A stretch of 64,000 nt of DNA from Alkalihalophilus marmarensis DSM 21297 (GTDB lineage Bacteria; Bacillota; Bacilli; Bacillales; Bacillaceae_D): contig NZ_ATAE01000008.1 of assembly GCF_000474275.2 (NCBI RefSeq), positions 186,001 through 250,000 of the forward strand, given 5' to 3'. This document shows, piece after piece, positions 8,388 to 15,892 of this stretch. Below the pieces are notes generated by a model. The model saw only the letters and a list, made by a program, of their open reading frames with translations, ran no database searches and was not told the DNA's origin. The position numbers and the translations under genes were made by a program. Numbering within the stretch: position 1 is the stretch's first letter; each line of letters begins with the position of its first letter.

Positions 8388-8789
8388 ATGAGAAAAAATA
8401 AACGTGAAAAAATGATTGTTGAATTGAGCCAGACTGAATTAGATGAGTTAATTTACTTGAAGAATAGGCGTACAAATGATCAGCTGTTTGGTGGTTTGTT
8501 GCCCTATTTGAATCGGTTGTTTGATGAGAATCAAATGCTACTTGAAGAGTTGCAAGTTATTAAGACTTATTTGCAAATTAATGAGGAAGTGAAAGAAAAG
8601 CAACCACCTATTAAAGAAAACAATAATAAGGAAGACATTAATAAATTCGCATATTTATTAAAAGAAAATATGAGTCCTGATATGGCTAATCATATAAAGT
8701 TTAATTTAACTGAGCATATGAAAACAAAGCCTATGATTGGATTAAACAATCTTGTACCAAAATTGAAGCTCAAAGAGGAGAGCGAGTAA
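8388..8789 (+). CDS. Hypothetical coiled-coil phage protein, 133 aa
   Basis: ATG at 8388 after a weak AGGATG ribosome site. The N-terminus (ELSQTELDELIYLKNRR) and residues 40-75 form long charged helices, suggesting an oligomeric helical protein. No enzyme motif and no membrane segment. It ends one base before the next start region and shares an operon with the small genes that follow. Function unknown. Confidence 0.6.
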   Translation: MRKNKREKMIVELSQTELDELIYLKNRRTNDQLFGGLLPYLNRLFDENQMLLEELQVIKTYLQINEEVKEKQPPIKENNNKEDINKFAYLLKENMSPDMANHIKFNLTEHMKTKPMIGLNNLVPKLKLKEESE

Positions 8790-8790
8790 T

Positions 8791-9216
8791 ATGAAAAGCT
8801 TTTTATTCCTTGCTACTCCAATGCATATTGATACTGCGGATGATATACGTTTATTCGTGGCTAAAAATGAAAATGAATGTTTAAGCACACTGGCCGAGAT
8901 CGAGTCAGTTAATTACATATTTCGAAAACATATTGAAGAAAAGGCGATAAATGATGGATTTGTAAGTTTGTTTTTTGATAATGATGATACTACTAATAAT
9001 CAAGCATATGAAAAAATGGTTCATTTCTTTGGAGAACATACGGAACATTTAAATGCTTATGTGACATATTTAAACAGTAATGAGCAACCAAACTTCAGTT
9101 CAGACTTTTATCATTTTGTAGCGTTAAAGTTGATTAAATCTGGTGAATGGTGCTCATACGATATTAAGAAAGTGGCTGAAATTGATGGGATTAAAGAATT
9201 TAAAATATTGCACTAA
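8791..9216 (+). CDS. Hypothetical phage protein, 141 aa
   Basis: ATG behind GAGGAGAGCG in the previous gene's tail, one base after its stop, so the two are coupled. Acidic, soluble, with phenylalanine- and histidine-rich middle. The last 32 bases are overlapped by a zinc-ribbon mini-gene in another frame. No recognised family. Confidence 0.6.
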   Translation: MKSFLFLATPMHIDTADDIRLFVAKNENECLSTLAEIESVNYIFRKHIEEKAINDGFVSLFFDNDDTTNNQAYEKMVHFFGEHTEHLNAYVTYLNSNEQPNFSSDFYHFVALKLIKSGEWCSYDIKKVAEIDGIKEFKILH

Positions 9217-9340
9217 GTGCATGGTTATTGATGAAAAAGATAGCTGTGATAAGTGTGAGGAAGAGAAGCGAGATATTGTGATAAACGTGCAGAAAGGTGC
9301 TGAGTTAGAAAATGGTAGAGAAAAGCGCTCTAAACCGTAA
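9185..9340 (+). CDS. Zinc-ribbon mini-protein, 51 aa
   Basis: Read from the ATG at 9185 inside the end of the previous gene. The product holds two CxxC knuckles, CTKC and CDKC, 12 residues apart (YCTKCMVIDEKDSCDKC), which is a compact zinc ribbon followed by a basic tail (NGREKRSKP). The ribosome site is weak, but the paired knuckles are unlikely by chance and translational coupling would explain the overlap. It overlaps the next small gene by 29 bases. Possible role: nucleic-acid or protein adaptor. Confidence 0.5.
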   Translation: MGLKNLKYCTKCMVIDEKDSCDKCEEEKRDIVINVQKGAELENGREKRSKP

Positions 9341-9437
9341 ACTAATGATTAAAGAGTTGCATGAAGCTGAAATGATCAGCGAGCAAATATATGATAGTTT
9401 AATGAAAGAATTAGAGAGTGATAAAAATGAGCTTTGA
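9312..9437 (+). CDS. Small helical protein, 41 aa
   Basis: ATG at 9312 within the end of the zinc-ribbon mini-gene; stop TGA at 9435-9437 overlaps the next start at 9427. The chain is one charged amphipathic helix (KLMIKELHEAEMISEQIYDS). It sits in a string of four overlapping mini-genes, which supports translation by coupling. Function unknown. Confidence 0.4.
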   Translation: MVEKSALNRKLMIKELHEAEMISEQIYDSLMKELESDKNEL

Positions 9438-9666
9438 ATGCAACAAATGTAAGTTAGAGATAAATAATGAGATGTTAGGTGACTGGGAATGTGGAGAGTG
9501 TGAGATGGGAGATTGGACGAATTTAGATCCAATTAAGCTGAGTAATGAACAGAAAGATAACTTTATTGATGGATTAAAGGCATTTGCTGACATTGTGGAA
9601 AGAATGGAAAAGCTGCGTGAAGAAGAGTTAGAAGAGATCAGGGAAATACTTGGATATGATAAATAA
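9427..9666 (+). CDS. Zinc-ribbon protein, 79 aa
   Basis: The ATG at 9427 is chosen because AGAGAGTG lies eight bases upstream; a GTG at 9418 is possible. The N-terminus has CNKC and, after 13 residues, CGEC (NKCKLEINNEMLGDWECGEC), a zinc ribbon, followed by a long charged helix. Overlaps the genes on both sides. Together with the gene at 9185 this makes two zinc-ribbon proteins in a 500-base stretch. Role unknown. Confidence 0.6.
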   Translation: MSFECNKCKLEINNEMLGDWECGECEMGDWTNLDPIKLSNEQKDNFIDGLKAFADIVERMEKLREEELEEIREILGYDK

Positions 9667-9790
9667 GGGGATAAATGAGTCTTTTGATGAGCTTAGAGAT
9701 GAGTTAGAAAAAGATGAGCACCTTAAGGAAGCCGATATTGAGAACATATTAGATTATTGGTGGGATAGGTGCTGTAATGCGGACTTATAG
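9656..9790 (+). CDS. Small acidic protein, 44 aa, running into a tRNA gene
   Basis: ATG at 9656 overlaps the end of the zinc-ribbon gene and has AGGGAAA upstream. The product is acidic and helical, ending in WWDRCCNADL. Its last four codons lie inside the tRNA gene at 9781, so tRNA processing would cut the message, or the ORF is the remnant of a longer one interrupted by the tRNA. Confidence is limited by its size. Confidence 0.4.
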   Translation: MINKGINESFDELRDELEKDEHLKEADIENILDYWWDRCCNADL

Positions 9791-9856
9791 CCAAATTGGT
9801 TAAGGCATCCTGCTCATAACAGGAAGATTTTGTGGGTTCGAGTCCCACTGAGTCCA
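9781..9856 (+). tRNA. tRNA with anticodon CAT, probably tRNA-Ile2 (lysidine type)
   Basis: Full cloverleaf of 76 bases: acceptor GGACTTA pairs with TGAGTCC (one G-T), anticodon stem TCCTG/CAGGA closes the loop CTCATAA with anticodon CAT, T-arm GTGGG/CCCAC closes TTCGAGT. No CCA is encoded. A CAT anticodon can mean Met, initiator Met or Ile2; the GGAC acceptor start and CTCATAA loop resemble Bacillus tRNA-Ile(CAT), whose C34 is changed to lysidine to read AUA. The element's genes use ATA often, which would explain carriage of this tRNA. Confidence 0.9.
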
Positions 9857-10267
9857 TTAATCTCGAAATAGAACCTCGGTTATTGAAGGGTAATCAAACA
9901 CAGCCCATAACTTCAGAAAATTTTCTAATGATAGTTGTTGTTTGTTATTTAAGATAAGGTTTAGAGTGGAAGTATCAATTTGTGTTAACTTAGCTAAGTC
10001 TATTTGTTTAATACCTAATTCTTTAGATAAGGACTTAAAATTGTTTCTTAGGACACCAAACTCTTCGACTTCCTTGTTTAAAGTAGTACCTTGGAGAGAA
10101 ACTTCAGTGTCTTTAAGAAATTTAACTAAAGCGCCTTTGATTATATTTTCTTCAGTAACTTCCTCGGTTTTTATATTTAATAACTTAATTCGTAAGTTAT
10201 AGTAATCAACATAATTTTTGATTTTTACAGCAGTATCATCAGAAAAACAAATTTTGTATTCTGGCAT
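9857..10267 (-). CDS. XRE-family regulator with N-terminal extension, 136 aa
   Basis: Minus-strand ATG at 10267 behind AAGGAGCGGA; the stop abuts the 3' end of the tRNA on the other strand. The C-terminal half is a five-helix HTH: FKSLSKELGIKQIDLAKLTQ then IDTSTLNLILNNKQ as recognition helix and LSLENFLKLWAVF after it. The first 70 residues (MPEYKICFSDDTAVKIKNYV) are unlike a plain repressor and may form a separate binding domain. It is the only minus-strand gene among the early + strand genes here, so it may repress them. Confidence 0.75.
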   Translation of the reverse strand: MPEYKICFSDDTAVKIKNYVDYYNLRIKLLNIKTEEVTEENIIKGALVKFLKDTEVSLQGTTLNKEVEEFGVLRNNFKSLSKELGIKQIDLAKLTQIDTSTLNLILNNKQQLSLENFLKLWAVFDYPSITEVLFRD

Positions 10268-10324
10268 TTTATCCGCTCCTTAAAAATAACTTTAACTATT
10301 AACTGAAAAAGGGGAGAGCTAGCT

Positions 10325-10399
10325 ATGAGTACAAAAAGAAAAGATGAAAAATTAATATCAATAATAAAGAATATTAACGAATTGGGTAAAAATGCCTAA
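10325..10399 (+). CDS. 24-residue peptide ORF directly before a terminator
   Basis: ATG behind a clear AAAGGGGAGAG, 25 codons, then a terminator whose stem begins at the stop codon. The peptide (MSTKRKDEKLISIIKNINEL...) is basic at its start and then helical. A good ribosome site and a tight terminator support expression, but length makes the call tentative. Confidence 0.4.
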   Translation: MSTKRKDEKLISIIKNINELGKNA

Positions 10400-10427
10400 A
10401 ACACTCATCTGTGGGTGTTTTTATTTT
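10399..10427 (+). terminator. Intrinsic terminator
   Basis: AAACACTCA (10399-10407) pairs with TGGGTGTTT (10412-10420, one wobble) around TCTG, followed by TTATTTT. Confidence 0.75.
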
Positions 10428-10446
10428 GTCATAAAGGAGATTAGAG

Positions 10447-10599
10447 ATGCTTATTGCTTTTAAGATATTAATGTTTGTTTTGATTTTCTTCTTTGGAATG
10501 GCTGCACTATCAGAGAATGATAAAGACAAGCGAGTACATTACGTTTCAATTATAATGGCTGCTATTTGTGCGGTATGTTTTGGATTTTGGATAGGGTGA
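10447..10599 (+). CDS. Small membrane protein with two membrane segments, 50 aa
   Basis: ATG at 10447 behind AAAGGAGATTAG. Two hydrophobic helices (residues 2-20 and 33-49) are joined by a charged loop (SENDKDKRVHY). Followed at once by a perfect terminator hairpin. The size would suit a small holin-like or superinfection-exclusion protein, but its place among early genes, far from any lysin, argues against holin. Function unknown. Confidence 0.6.
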   Translation: MLIAFKILMFVLIFFFGMAALSENDKDKRVHYVSIIMAAICAVCFGFWIG

Positions 10600-10609
10600 G
10601 GAACAAGAT

Positions 10610-10640
10610 AGATAGTGATATTGATTTATCACTATCTATT
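10610..10640. terminator. Bidirectional terminator
   Basis: AGATAGTGATA (10610-10620) pairs perfectly with TATCACTATCT (10627-10637) around TTGATT. It separates the + strand membrane gene from the minus-strand gene ending at 10655. Confidence 0.75.
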
Positions 10641-10654
10641 ATATAAAACCTAGT

Positions 10655-10768
10655 TTAGCCTTTACCTAGTGTGGAGCCAGCTTTACTTTTTACCTTCTTA
10701 GATGAGCTATTTGAAGCTAATTTAGCGCCAGCTTTTGATAATTGTGATTTAGTAGGTTTCTTTGGCAT
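10655..10768 (-). CDS. Small lysine/serine-rich basic protein, 37 aa
   Basis: Minus-strand ATG at 10768 behind AAAGGTGGTGAACC. The product starts MPKKPTKSQLSKAGAK and ends KSKAGSTLGKG; about a third of residues are Lys or Ser. It resembles small basic proteins often seen on mobile elements with a serine-rich SKxxKSxAGS segment; no function is known to me. Upstream AT-rich sequence at 10780-10860 probably holds divergent promoters for it and for the gene at 10884. Confidence 0.55.
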   Translation of the reverse strand: MPKKPTKSQLSKAGAKLASNSSSKKVKSKAGSTLGKG

Positions 10769-10883
10769 TGGTTCACCACCTTTCATAAATTTTTATTAAC
10801 ATCAATATTTTACCATTCAATATATATGTGTGCAAACTATTTTTTGGTACAATATATTGATTTTAGTTTAGGGGTGAAAGATT

Positions 10884-11195
10884 ATGAAAATTAAAGTGGG
10901 ACATATAGATTATGAATATACTGAAGTTGAAATTGTTAATAGGCAAGACCCTTACCAAGTAGGCGAATGTGATTATATAAATCGAGCAATTAGTATTGAT
11001 AAGACGAGAAGCAAGAAAGAGCAAGGTGAAATTTTTTTACACGAGTTAATACATAGTATCGATGAGTATTTTAGTATCGGTCTGAAAGAGAAGCAAGTGA
11101 AACTGTTAGGGCATGGTTTATCAATGGCATTTCGTGATAATCCATCTATGCAGAAATTATTTGTAGATAAAGTCGGAGGTAAAATAAATGAGTAA
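10884..11195 (+). CDS. HExxH putative metalloprotease (ImmA/IrrE-like), 103 aa
   Basis: ATG behind AGGGGTGAAAG. The chain is a single short domain with HELIH at about residues 56-60 preceded by a helix (KKEQGEIFL), followed by a downstream acidic residue pair, the arrangement of ImmA/IrrE-type (DUF955) and related phage zinc peptidases. ImmA-type proteins cut XRE repressors to trigger induction; this one is shorter than ImmA and has no HTH neighbour in the same operon, so its target is open. It overlaps the next gene by 8 bases. Confidence 0.65.
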   Translation: MKIKVGHIDYEYTEVEIVNRQDPYQVGECDYINRAISIDKTRSKKEQGEIFLHELIHSIDEYFSIGLKEKQVKLLGHGLSMAFRDNPSMQKLFVDKVGGKINE

Positions 11196-11520
11196 AGATA
11201 ATGAACTGGATAACAATATGAGTGAAGTGAAACATATGATTAACAATGAGAATTCTGAAGCTGCGACTGAAGAAAATGTAGTAGTCCTTAGAGCTTCTAT
11301 CAAAAAGATTTGGAGCAAAATGAAAGAAACCATTTCTAAGTTTGTGGAACGTGCTTATGAAATCATTAAGAATATTGTTATCTATTACAGTAAGAATCCA
11401 CCAGTCGGTTATAAGAGACTAATTAAGAAGGCGGAGTTGGATTATTATAATTCAATTGCAGAAGGTAGGAGTAACAATTGGAGGAGAGCAAGAGGATTAC
11501 CATTAATTAGAGAGGTCTAG
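11188..11520 (+). CDS. Hypothetical phage protein, 110 aa
   Basis: ATG at 11188 overlaps the metalloprotease gene; ribosome site GGAGGTAAA. A disordered acidic start (DNELDNNMSEVK) is followed by an amphipathic helix with membrane-skimming character (FVERAYEIIKNIVIYYSKN) and a basic C-terminus with RSNNWRRARGLPLIREV. Coupling to the HExxH gene suggests a linked role. Family not recognised. Confidence 0.6.
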   Translation: MSKDNELDNNMSEVKHMINNENSEAATEENVVVLRASIKKIWSKMKETISKFVERAYEIIKNIVIYYSKNPPVGYKRLIKKAELDYYNSIAEGRSNNWRRARGLPLIREV

Positions 11521-11604
11521 TTGAATAGTAGGAAATAGAAGGATATATGATGACCTTTGCCGAATTGTGTAAGTGTAAAATTATTTGGTGAGGGAGTTGG
11601 ATGT

Positions 11605-11853
11605 ATGAAGAGTTTTGATGATGTAATTATTAACGATGAAAGATATCTTGGCTTAGGCTTTTTTAATGAAGTAAGTTCTGCCATTGTAATCGAATCTGAT
11701 GAACTTATAAGTTTATTTAAGAAAATGAAGTTAGATGGGGAATACATATATAATGTAGATTTCGTTAAAAAGAATGAAATTATTGCTTCATATAAAGGTA
11801 AGTACATAGTGGATCACATCAACAATATTGAAGCAGAACTATTTTCAGTTTGA
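11605..11853 (+). CDS. Hypothetical protein, 82 aa
   Basis: The ATG at 11605 has GAGGGAG eight bases upstream; an in-frame TTG at 11557 has none. Acidic soluble protein with no recognised motif. Followed by a long perfect hairpin at 11893, so it ends this transcript. Confidence 0.55.
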   Translation: MKSFDDVIINDERYLGLGFFNEVSSAIVIESDELISLFKKMKLDGEYIYNVDFVKKNEIIASYKGKYIVDHINNIEAELFSV

Positions 11854-11892
11854 GAAAAGGATAATGAGGTTTTAACATACTTTTTACCAACA

Positions 11893-11934
11893 TTACCATA
11901 TAGCAGTGTAACTGGAAATTCTGCTATATGGTAA
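11893..11934 (+). terminator. Long perfect hairpin, probable terminator
   Basis: TTACCATATAGCAG (11893-11906) pairs perfectly with CTGCTATATGGTAA (11921-11934), 14 bp with a 14-base loop. The T-run is interrupted (GAAAAGTTTTC), so it may instead be a processing or binding site. Confidence 0.55.
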
Positions 11935-11983
11935 GAAAAGTTTTCTTACTCTTAAAGATAGAAGTGGGGATTTAAGTTTTTAG

Positions 11984-12541
11984 TTATTTTGCAGGTATAT
12001 AATACGCAGGGGTAATATCTAAATACAAGTTTTGATTATTAATTGTTTTTGCAACTATCTTCACACTATAACCATTAGTAGCTGATAGCATATCAGAACA
12101 GAAAATATATTCATTCGAATCGATTTTTTCGATTATTGATTTAAAATCGATTGACTGAATGCTTCTAGATGGCAAGTTGAAATAAATGTGCTTGCCTCTA
12201 ACGCTATCAGAATCTTTTAATGAAATATTTCTAATGATATTATCTTTTTGTATCTCCAAAAAAACATCTTTTATTGCCGAGTCACCTTTTCCAGTATTGA
12301 AAAAAATAAGTTTTAAATCGACACTTATATAATTGGCTTGCGAAATATCTACTTGAGCAGAAGTGTAATTTTCATACACCCCATTGTTATTATAATGACT
12401 AAAATAATAATCAAATTCTGATTCTAATCCGGCGATATCTAAGCTAATCTTAGGTTTACTCTGAATATAATCTTTAAGCCACCCTAACATAAAACCTATA
12501 ATTACGGAAATTAAAGATAAAAAAACTGCATCTAACTCCAT
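11984..12541 (-). CDS. Membrane-anchored hypothetical protein, 185 aa
   Basis: Minus-strand ATG at 12541 with AAGGAGGT upstream. One N-terminal membrane helix (VFLSLISVIIGFMLGWL) anchors a soluble domain of beta-rich character that should face the cytoplasm given the lysines after the helix. The layout, short anchor plus beta domain, is common in uncharacterised accessory proteins of prophages. It faces against the flanking phage genes and could be a lysogenic-conversion gene; this is inference. Confidence 0.65.
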   Translation of the reverse strand: MELDAVFLSLISVIIGFMLGWLKDYIQSKPKISLDIAGLESEFDYYFSHYNNNGVYENYTSAQVDISQANYISVDLKLIFFNTGKGDSAIKDVFLEIQKDNIIRNISLKDSDSVRGKHIYFNLPSRSIQSIDFKSIIEKIDSNEYIFCSDMLSATNGYSVKIVAKTINNQNLYLDITPAYYIPAK

Positions 12542-12961
12542 CTATCATTTACCTCCTTAATTACTAACTTCTATTATGAATTATCCTACTACATATTGAT
12601 AATATATTACTATATCAAGAAATTCAAAAGATGCATTAGAATCTAAATTAATATTTGTTATTGTAAATGTACAAATGGTTCATCATATTAGTTGCAGTAA
12701 GAATTTCTTCTCATCTTTAACATCAATTCGGGAATAGCATGCAAAAAGGTGGAAGCGTTTTAACTACTATTGGTTGTTTCGGAATTATTTTTGTTACGAT
12801 TCCAATTTTAATATTATTCTTTTTCTTGCTTTAATTTTTCTTTTTAGTTCTCTATTTTAAATTTTAAAGTTCTTAGTTTTATATTTTAATTATTCAGGAG
12901 CATTTTAATATTGGATGCTTCTTTTTGTTGTGTGATGAGAACGATGAGGGTAGGTGAGAGA
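12542..12961. other. Non-coding stretch before the late genes, with one doubtful mini-gene
   Basis: AT-rich region expected to hold the late promoter. A 31-codon ORF at 12739-12834 (+) encodes one hydrophobic helix (TIGCFGIIFVTIPILILFFF) but has only a weak GGGAAT upstream. No clear sigma-A promoter was found before the HNH gene; if the polymerase at 4837 serves the late genes its promoter may lie here. Confidence 0.4.
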
Positions 12962-13342
12962 GTGCCAAGTAAACCAATAAAGCCATGTGCTAGTTGTAAA
13001 AGAAATTTAACTAAAGAAACTTACTGCGATGAATGTGCAGATAAAGTTACAGCTTACAATAAAGAGAGATATAGATTGTATGAGAGACAGCGGACTGATA
13101 AGAAAGAGAAAGCATTCTACAGCAGTCGAGGCTGGATAAGATTAAGAGACATGAAGCGAGCAATTAACCCACTGTGTGAGTGGTGTGAGAGGGATGGAAG
13201 ACTAGAGCCAATGGTGGACGTAGATCACGTGGTACCTGTGAAGCAAGAGTGGGAGCGAAGGCTAGACGTGAGCAACCTACAAAGCCTGTGTAGGAGCTGT
13301 CATGCGAAGAAGACAGCAGAGGATAGAGAGAAGTATGGGTGA
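12962..13342 (+). CDS. HNH endonuclease of the phage packaging module
   Basis: Open from a TTG at 12911; the GTG at 12962 (giving VPSKPIKPC) matches the usual start of these proteins and is preferred, 126 residues. CASC...CDEC near the N-terminus and CEWC...CRSCH form zinc sites; the HNH core is VDVDHVVPV with N at LDVSNLQSLCRSCH. Such HNH proteins stand next to terS in HK97-like cos phages and assist the terminase in cutting cos. The next 160 bases are purine-rich and likely contain cos. Confidence 0.85.
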   Translation: MPSKPIKPCASCKRNLTKETYCDECADKVTAYNKERYRLYERQRTDKKEKAFYSSRGWIRLRDMKRAINPLCEWCERDGRLEPMVDVDHVVPVKQEWERRLDVSNLQSLCRSCHAKKTAEDREKYG

Positions 13343-13505
13343 GAGTAAGAGTGGTGAGAGAGGCGATGAGAGTGGAGTATGAGCGTGTGAGAGGGGAGGG
13401 GCAGGGTGGAAATTTGTCGAATGGATACAGGTAGACGCCGAGTGAATCAACTTTTTATAAACTTCGTTTTTCAGACCATTATGGGTAATTCTAGGAGGTG
13501 GTAAA
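13343..13505 (+). other. Probable cos region between HNH and terS
   Basis: No gene. From about 13311 to 13410 the strand is strongly purine-rich, ending in GAGAGGGGAGGGGCAGGGTGG at about 13390-13410, then GTCGAATGGATACAGG. In HNH-terS type phages the cohesive-end site lies in this gap and has such a G-rich core. The exact cut site cannot be read from one sequence. Confidence 0.45.
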
Positions 13506-14003
13506 ATGCCCAGACAAGCAAAACCAATAAATTTGCATTTATTAGAAGGTAATAAAAATAGGTTAACAAAAGAAGAGATTAAGCAGCGTAAAGATGCAGA
13601 AGAATCCATCCAATTTAAATCAGATAATATTACTCCCCCTGGTTGGTTATCCCCTGAAGCTAAAGAAATCTTCACACAACTCACTAATGAATTCATATCA
13701 AATAAAATCTTAGTTAATGTAGATATCCACATGCTCGCTTGGTATGCAGATGCTTACATGGATTATATTAATTGTACTCGTATCATTGAAGAAGAAGGCT
13801 TACTAGTTGAATACACCAATAAAGCAGCTGAAACGAATAAAGTAGCACATCCGCTCTTCACAAAAAAGAAGCAATCGTTTGAGCAGATGAACAAAATTGC
13901 AGGTGAGTTTGGACTATCACCAGCAGCACGAGCAAAGTTAGCTATGAACTTAACACCACCTGAAGAGAAGGATAAAGACAATAAGTTCAGTGATCGGGTG
14001 TGA
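13506..14003 (+). CDS. terS: Terminase small subunit, P27 family
   Basis: ATG behind AGGAGGTGG. The opening MPRQAKPINLHLLEGNKNRL is characteristic of the P27 family, followed by PPGWLSPEAKEIFTQL and a helical core, with FGLSPAARAKLAM near the end, all family hallmarks. 165 residues is normal length. It recognises the cos DNA and loads the large subunit encoded next; the two genes overlap by 4 bases (GTGA). Confidence 0.93.
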   Translation: MPRQAKPINLHLLEGNKNRLTKEEIKQRKDAEESIQFKSDNITPPGWLSPEAKEIFTQLTNEFISNKILVNVDIHMLAWYADAYMDYINCTRIIEEEGLLVEYTNKAAETNKVAHPLFTKKKQSFEQMNKIAGEFGLSPAARAKLAMNLTPPEEKDKDNKFSDRV

Positions 14004-15712
14004 GTTTAGTTGAACGTGTATATCAATATTCTCAAGACGTTGTATATGGTGAGATTATTACTTGCAAGAAACATAAGCAAGCGTGTGAAAGGTTCCTTAA
14101 TGATTTAGCTAAATTGGAGGATAAGGAGTACAAGTACTACTTTGATGGTAATGAGCTTTATGATTTTTATGACTGGGCTAAAATGTTCAATCATAAAGAA
14201 GGTGTACTTGCTGGAAAACCTATTGAACTTAATGACTTTCAACTTTTCTTAGTGGCTAACATTTTCTGCTGGAAGAAAAAAAGCAAGCATACAAGAAGGT
14301 TCAGGAGGGTTTATATTCAACTGGCCAGAAAGCAAGGGAAGAGTCAATTACAAGCTTTAATTGCTTCATACATAGCGTTTCTTAGTGAAGAAAAACAACA
14401 AATATATATAGCTGGGATCACTAAAGACCAATCTAAGATTGTTTATACTCAAATGCTTGATCAGTTAACAAGTGCTGATTTTTTGAATGGAAAATACACG
14501 TCTTCTTACGGTAAAGTAACTCACAAAAAAAGCGGTTCAGTTATTGAGCCACTCAGTAAAGAGGCACGTAAAACTGGTGACGGTAAATTTCCAAGTCTTG
14601 CTGTGGTTGATGAATATCACGCCCATGAAACAGATGAAATTTATAATGTCTTACTTTCAGGTATGATTGGACGTAAAGAACCGTTGATGGTTGTTATCAC
14701 TACTGCTGGATTGAACTTAAATGCACCTTGCTATAAGGAGTATCAATATGTTTCTAAAGTGTTAGATTCTGAAAATAAGCTTCAAAATGATGAATATTTC
14801 ATCATGATTTGTGAGCTTGATGAAGGTGACGATATAAAGGACGAAAGCAATTGGATTAAAGCTAACCCTATTGTTTGCTCTTACCAAGAAGGAATAGAAG
14901 ATTTAAGAAGTCGATTAGAAGTTGCATTAGAAATGCCAGAGAAAATGACTGAATTTCTAACTAAGCACATGAATATATGGGTTCAACATAGAAAATCAGG
15001 CTACATGGATCTGGCAAAATGGAATGCTTGTGAAAGCAAAGAAGATATACAAATACACGATCGAGCAGTTTATATAGGAGTAGACTTATCAGCGACACTT
15101 GATTTGACTAGTGTGGCTTTTTTAATTCCAATTGAAGGTGGAAAAGTAATTGTTAAATCTCATTCATTTATGCCTAAAGGAACATTACAAGAGAAGTTAC
15201 GCACCGATAAAGTACCATATGACCTTTGGGAGAGACAAGGCTACATTACCATGACCGAAGGTGATGTAGTTGATTACAGAGCCGTACAGAGTTATATAAT
15301 TAAGCAAGTTGAAAAATATAATTGGTCAGTTAAAGAGATTGCTTTTGATGAATGGAATGCCCAACAATTTGCAAATGAGATGACTGATGAAGGATACTTA
15401 ATGGTTAAAATTATTCAGGGAATGAAGACACTAGCACCACCTACAAAGAACTTTAGGGAGTTAGTGTACCAGAATAAAATCGTTCATGATGGCAATCCAG
15501 TTTTAAATTGGGCAATCAGTAATGCCGTAACACGACTTGATGTAAATGGAAACTTTATGTTGGATAAGAGTAAAGCTGCACAAAGAATTGATCCAATTGC
15601 AGCCGTGATCAATGCTCATACTCGTTCCATGTACCATGAACATCCTATTAATAAACCGCTTAATTTAGACAAGTATGTAACAGATGAATATTTAGATAAT
15701 CTAGGATGGTGA
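14000..15712 (+). CDS. terL: Terminase large subunit (HK97-type ATPase-nuclease)
   Basis: GTG start overlapping the terS stop. N-terminal ATPase: Walker A LARKQGKSQLQAL (about residues 110-122), Walker B LAVVDEYHAHETDE (about 200-213), coupling motif TTAG. C-terminal RNase-H-like nuclease: YIGVDLSATLDL (about 354-365), FDEWNA, and DPIAAVINAH near the end supply the metal-binding acids. 570 residues is normal length. It packages DNA into the prohead built from the portal, protease and capsid genes that follow. Confidence 0.95.
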   Translation: MSLVERVYQYSQDVVYGEIITCKKHKQACERFLNDLAKLEDKEYKYYFDGNELYDFYDWAKMFNHKEGVLAGKPIELNDFQLFLVANIFCWKKKSKHTRRFRRVYIQLARKQGKSQLQALIASYIAFLSEEKQQIYIAGITKDQSKIVYTQMLDQLTSADFLNGKYTSSYGKVTHKKSGSVIEPLSKEARKTGDGKFPSLAVVDEYHAHETDEIYNVLLSGMIGRKEPLMVVITTAGLNLNAPCYKEYQYVSKVLDSENKLQNDEYFIMICELDEGDDIKDESNWIKANPIVCSYQEGIEDLRSRLEVALEMPEKMTEFLTKHMNIWVQHRKSGYMDLAKWNACESKEDIQIHDRAVYIGVDLSATLDLTSVAFLIPIEGGKVIVKSHSFMPKGTLQEKLRTDKVPYDLWERQGYITMTEGDVVDYRAVQSYIIKQVEKYNWSVKEIAFDEWNAQQFANEMTDEGYLMVKIIQGMKTLAPPTKNFRELVYQNKIVHDGNPVLNWAISNAVTRLDVNGNFMLDKSKAAQRIDPIAAVINAHTRSMYHEHPINKPLNLDKYVTDEYLDNLGW

Positions 15713-15714
15713 AC

Positions 15715-15888
15715 ATGAAAATTCTACAAAACTACATTGAAGATGTCCTCATTATCTTAGGCATGCTCTTGATCGTATTTGCTACCTATCTCTTAAGCTA
15801 TGTGGCAGCAATATACGTTTTAGGAGCATTCTTATTTGCGTTAGGTATCTTCTTTGCATACAAGCCACCTACGAGCAAAAGGAGGTGA
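15715..15888 (+). CDS. Small membrane protein between terL and portal, 57 aa
   Basis: ATG at 15715 with AGGATGG upstream, overlapping terL's last codons; ATG at 15706 is an alternative. Two hydrophobic helices (DVLIILGMLLIVFATYLLSY and AIYVLGAFLFALGIFFAY) and a basic tail. Small membrane proteins at this place occur in several HK97-type siphoviruses with no known role. Confidence 0.7.
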   Translation: MKILQNYIEDVLIILGMLLIVFATYLLSYVAAIYVLGAFLFALGIFFAYKPPTSKRR

Positions 15889-15892
15889 ATAA

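Noticed and set aside
10447-10599. Holin call for the two-helix 50-residue protein
   Set aside because: No endolysin nearby and it lies in the early region with its own terminator.
12739-12834. 31-codon hydrophobic ORF
   Set aside because: Weak ribosome site and AT-rich chance composition; mentioned only in the description of the gap.
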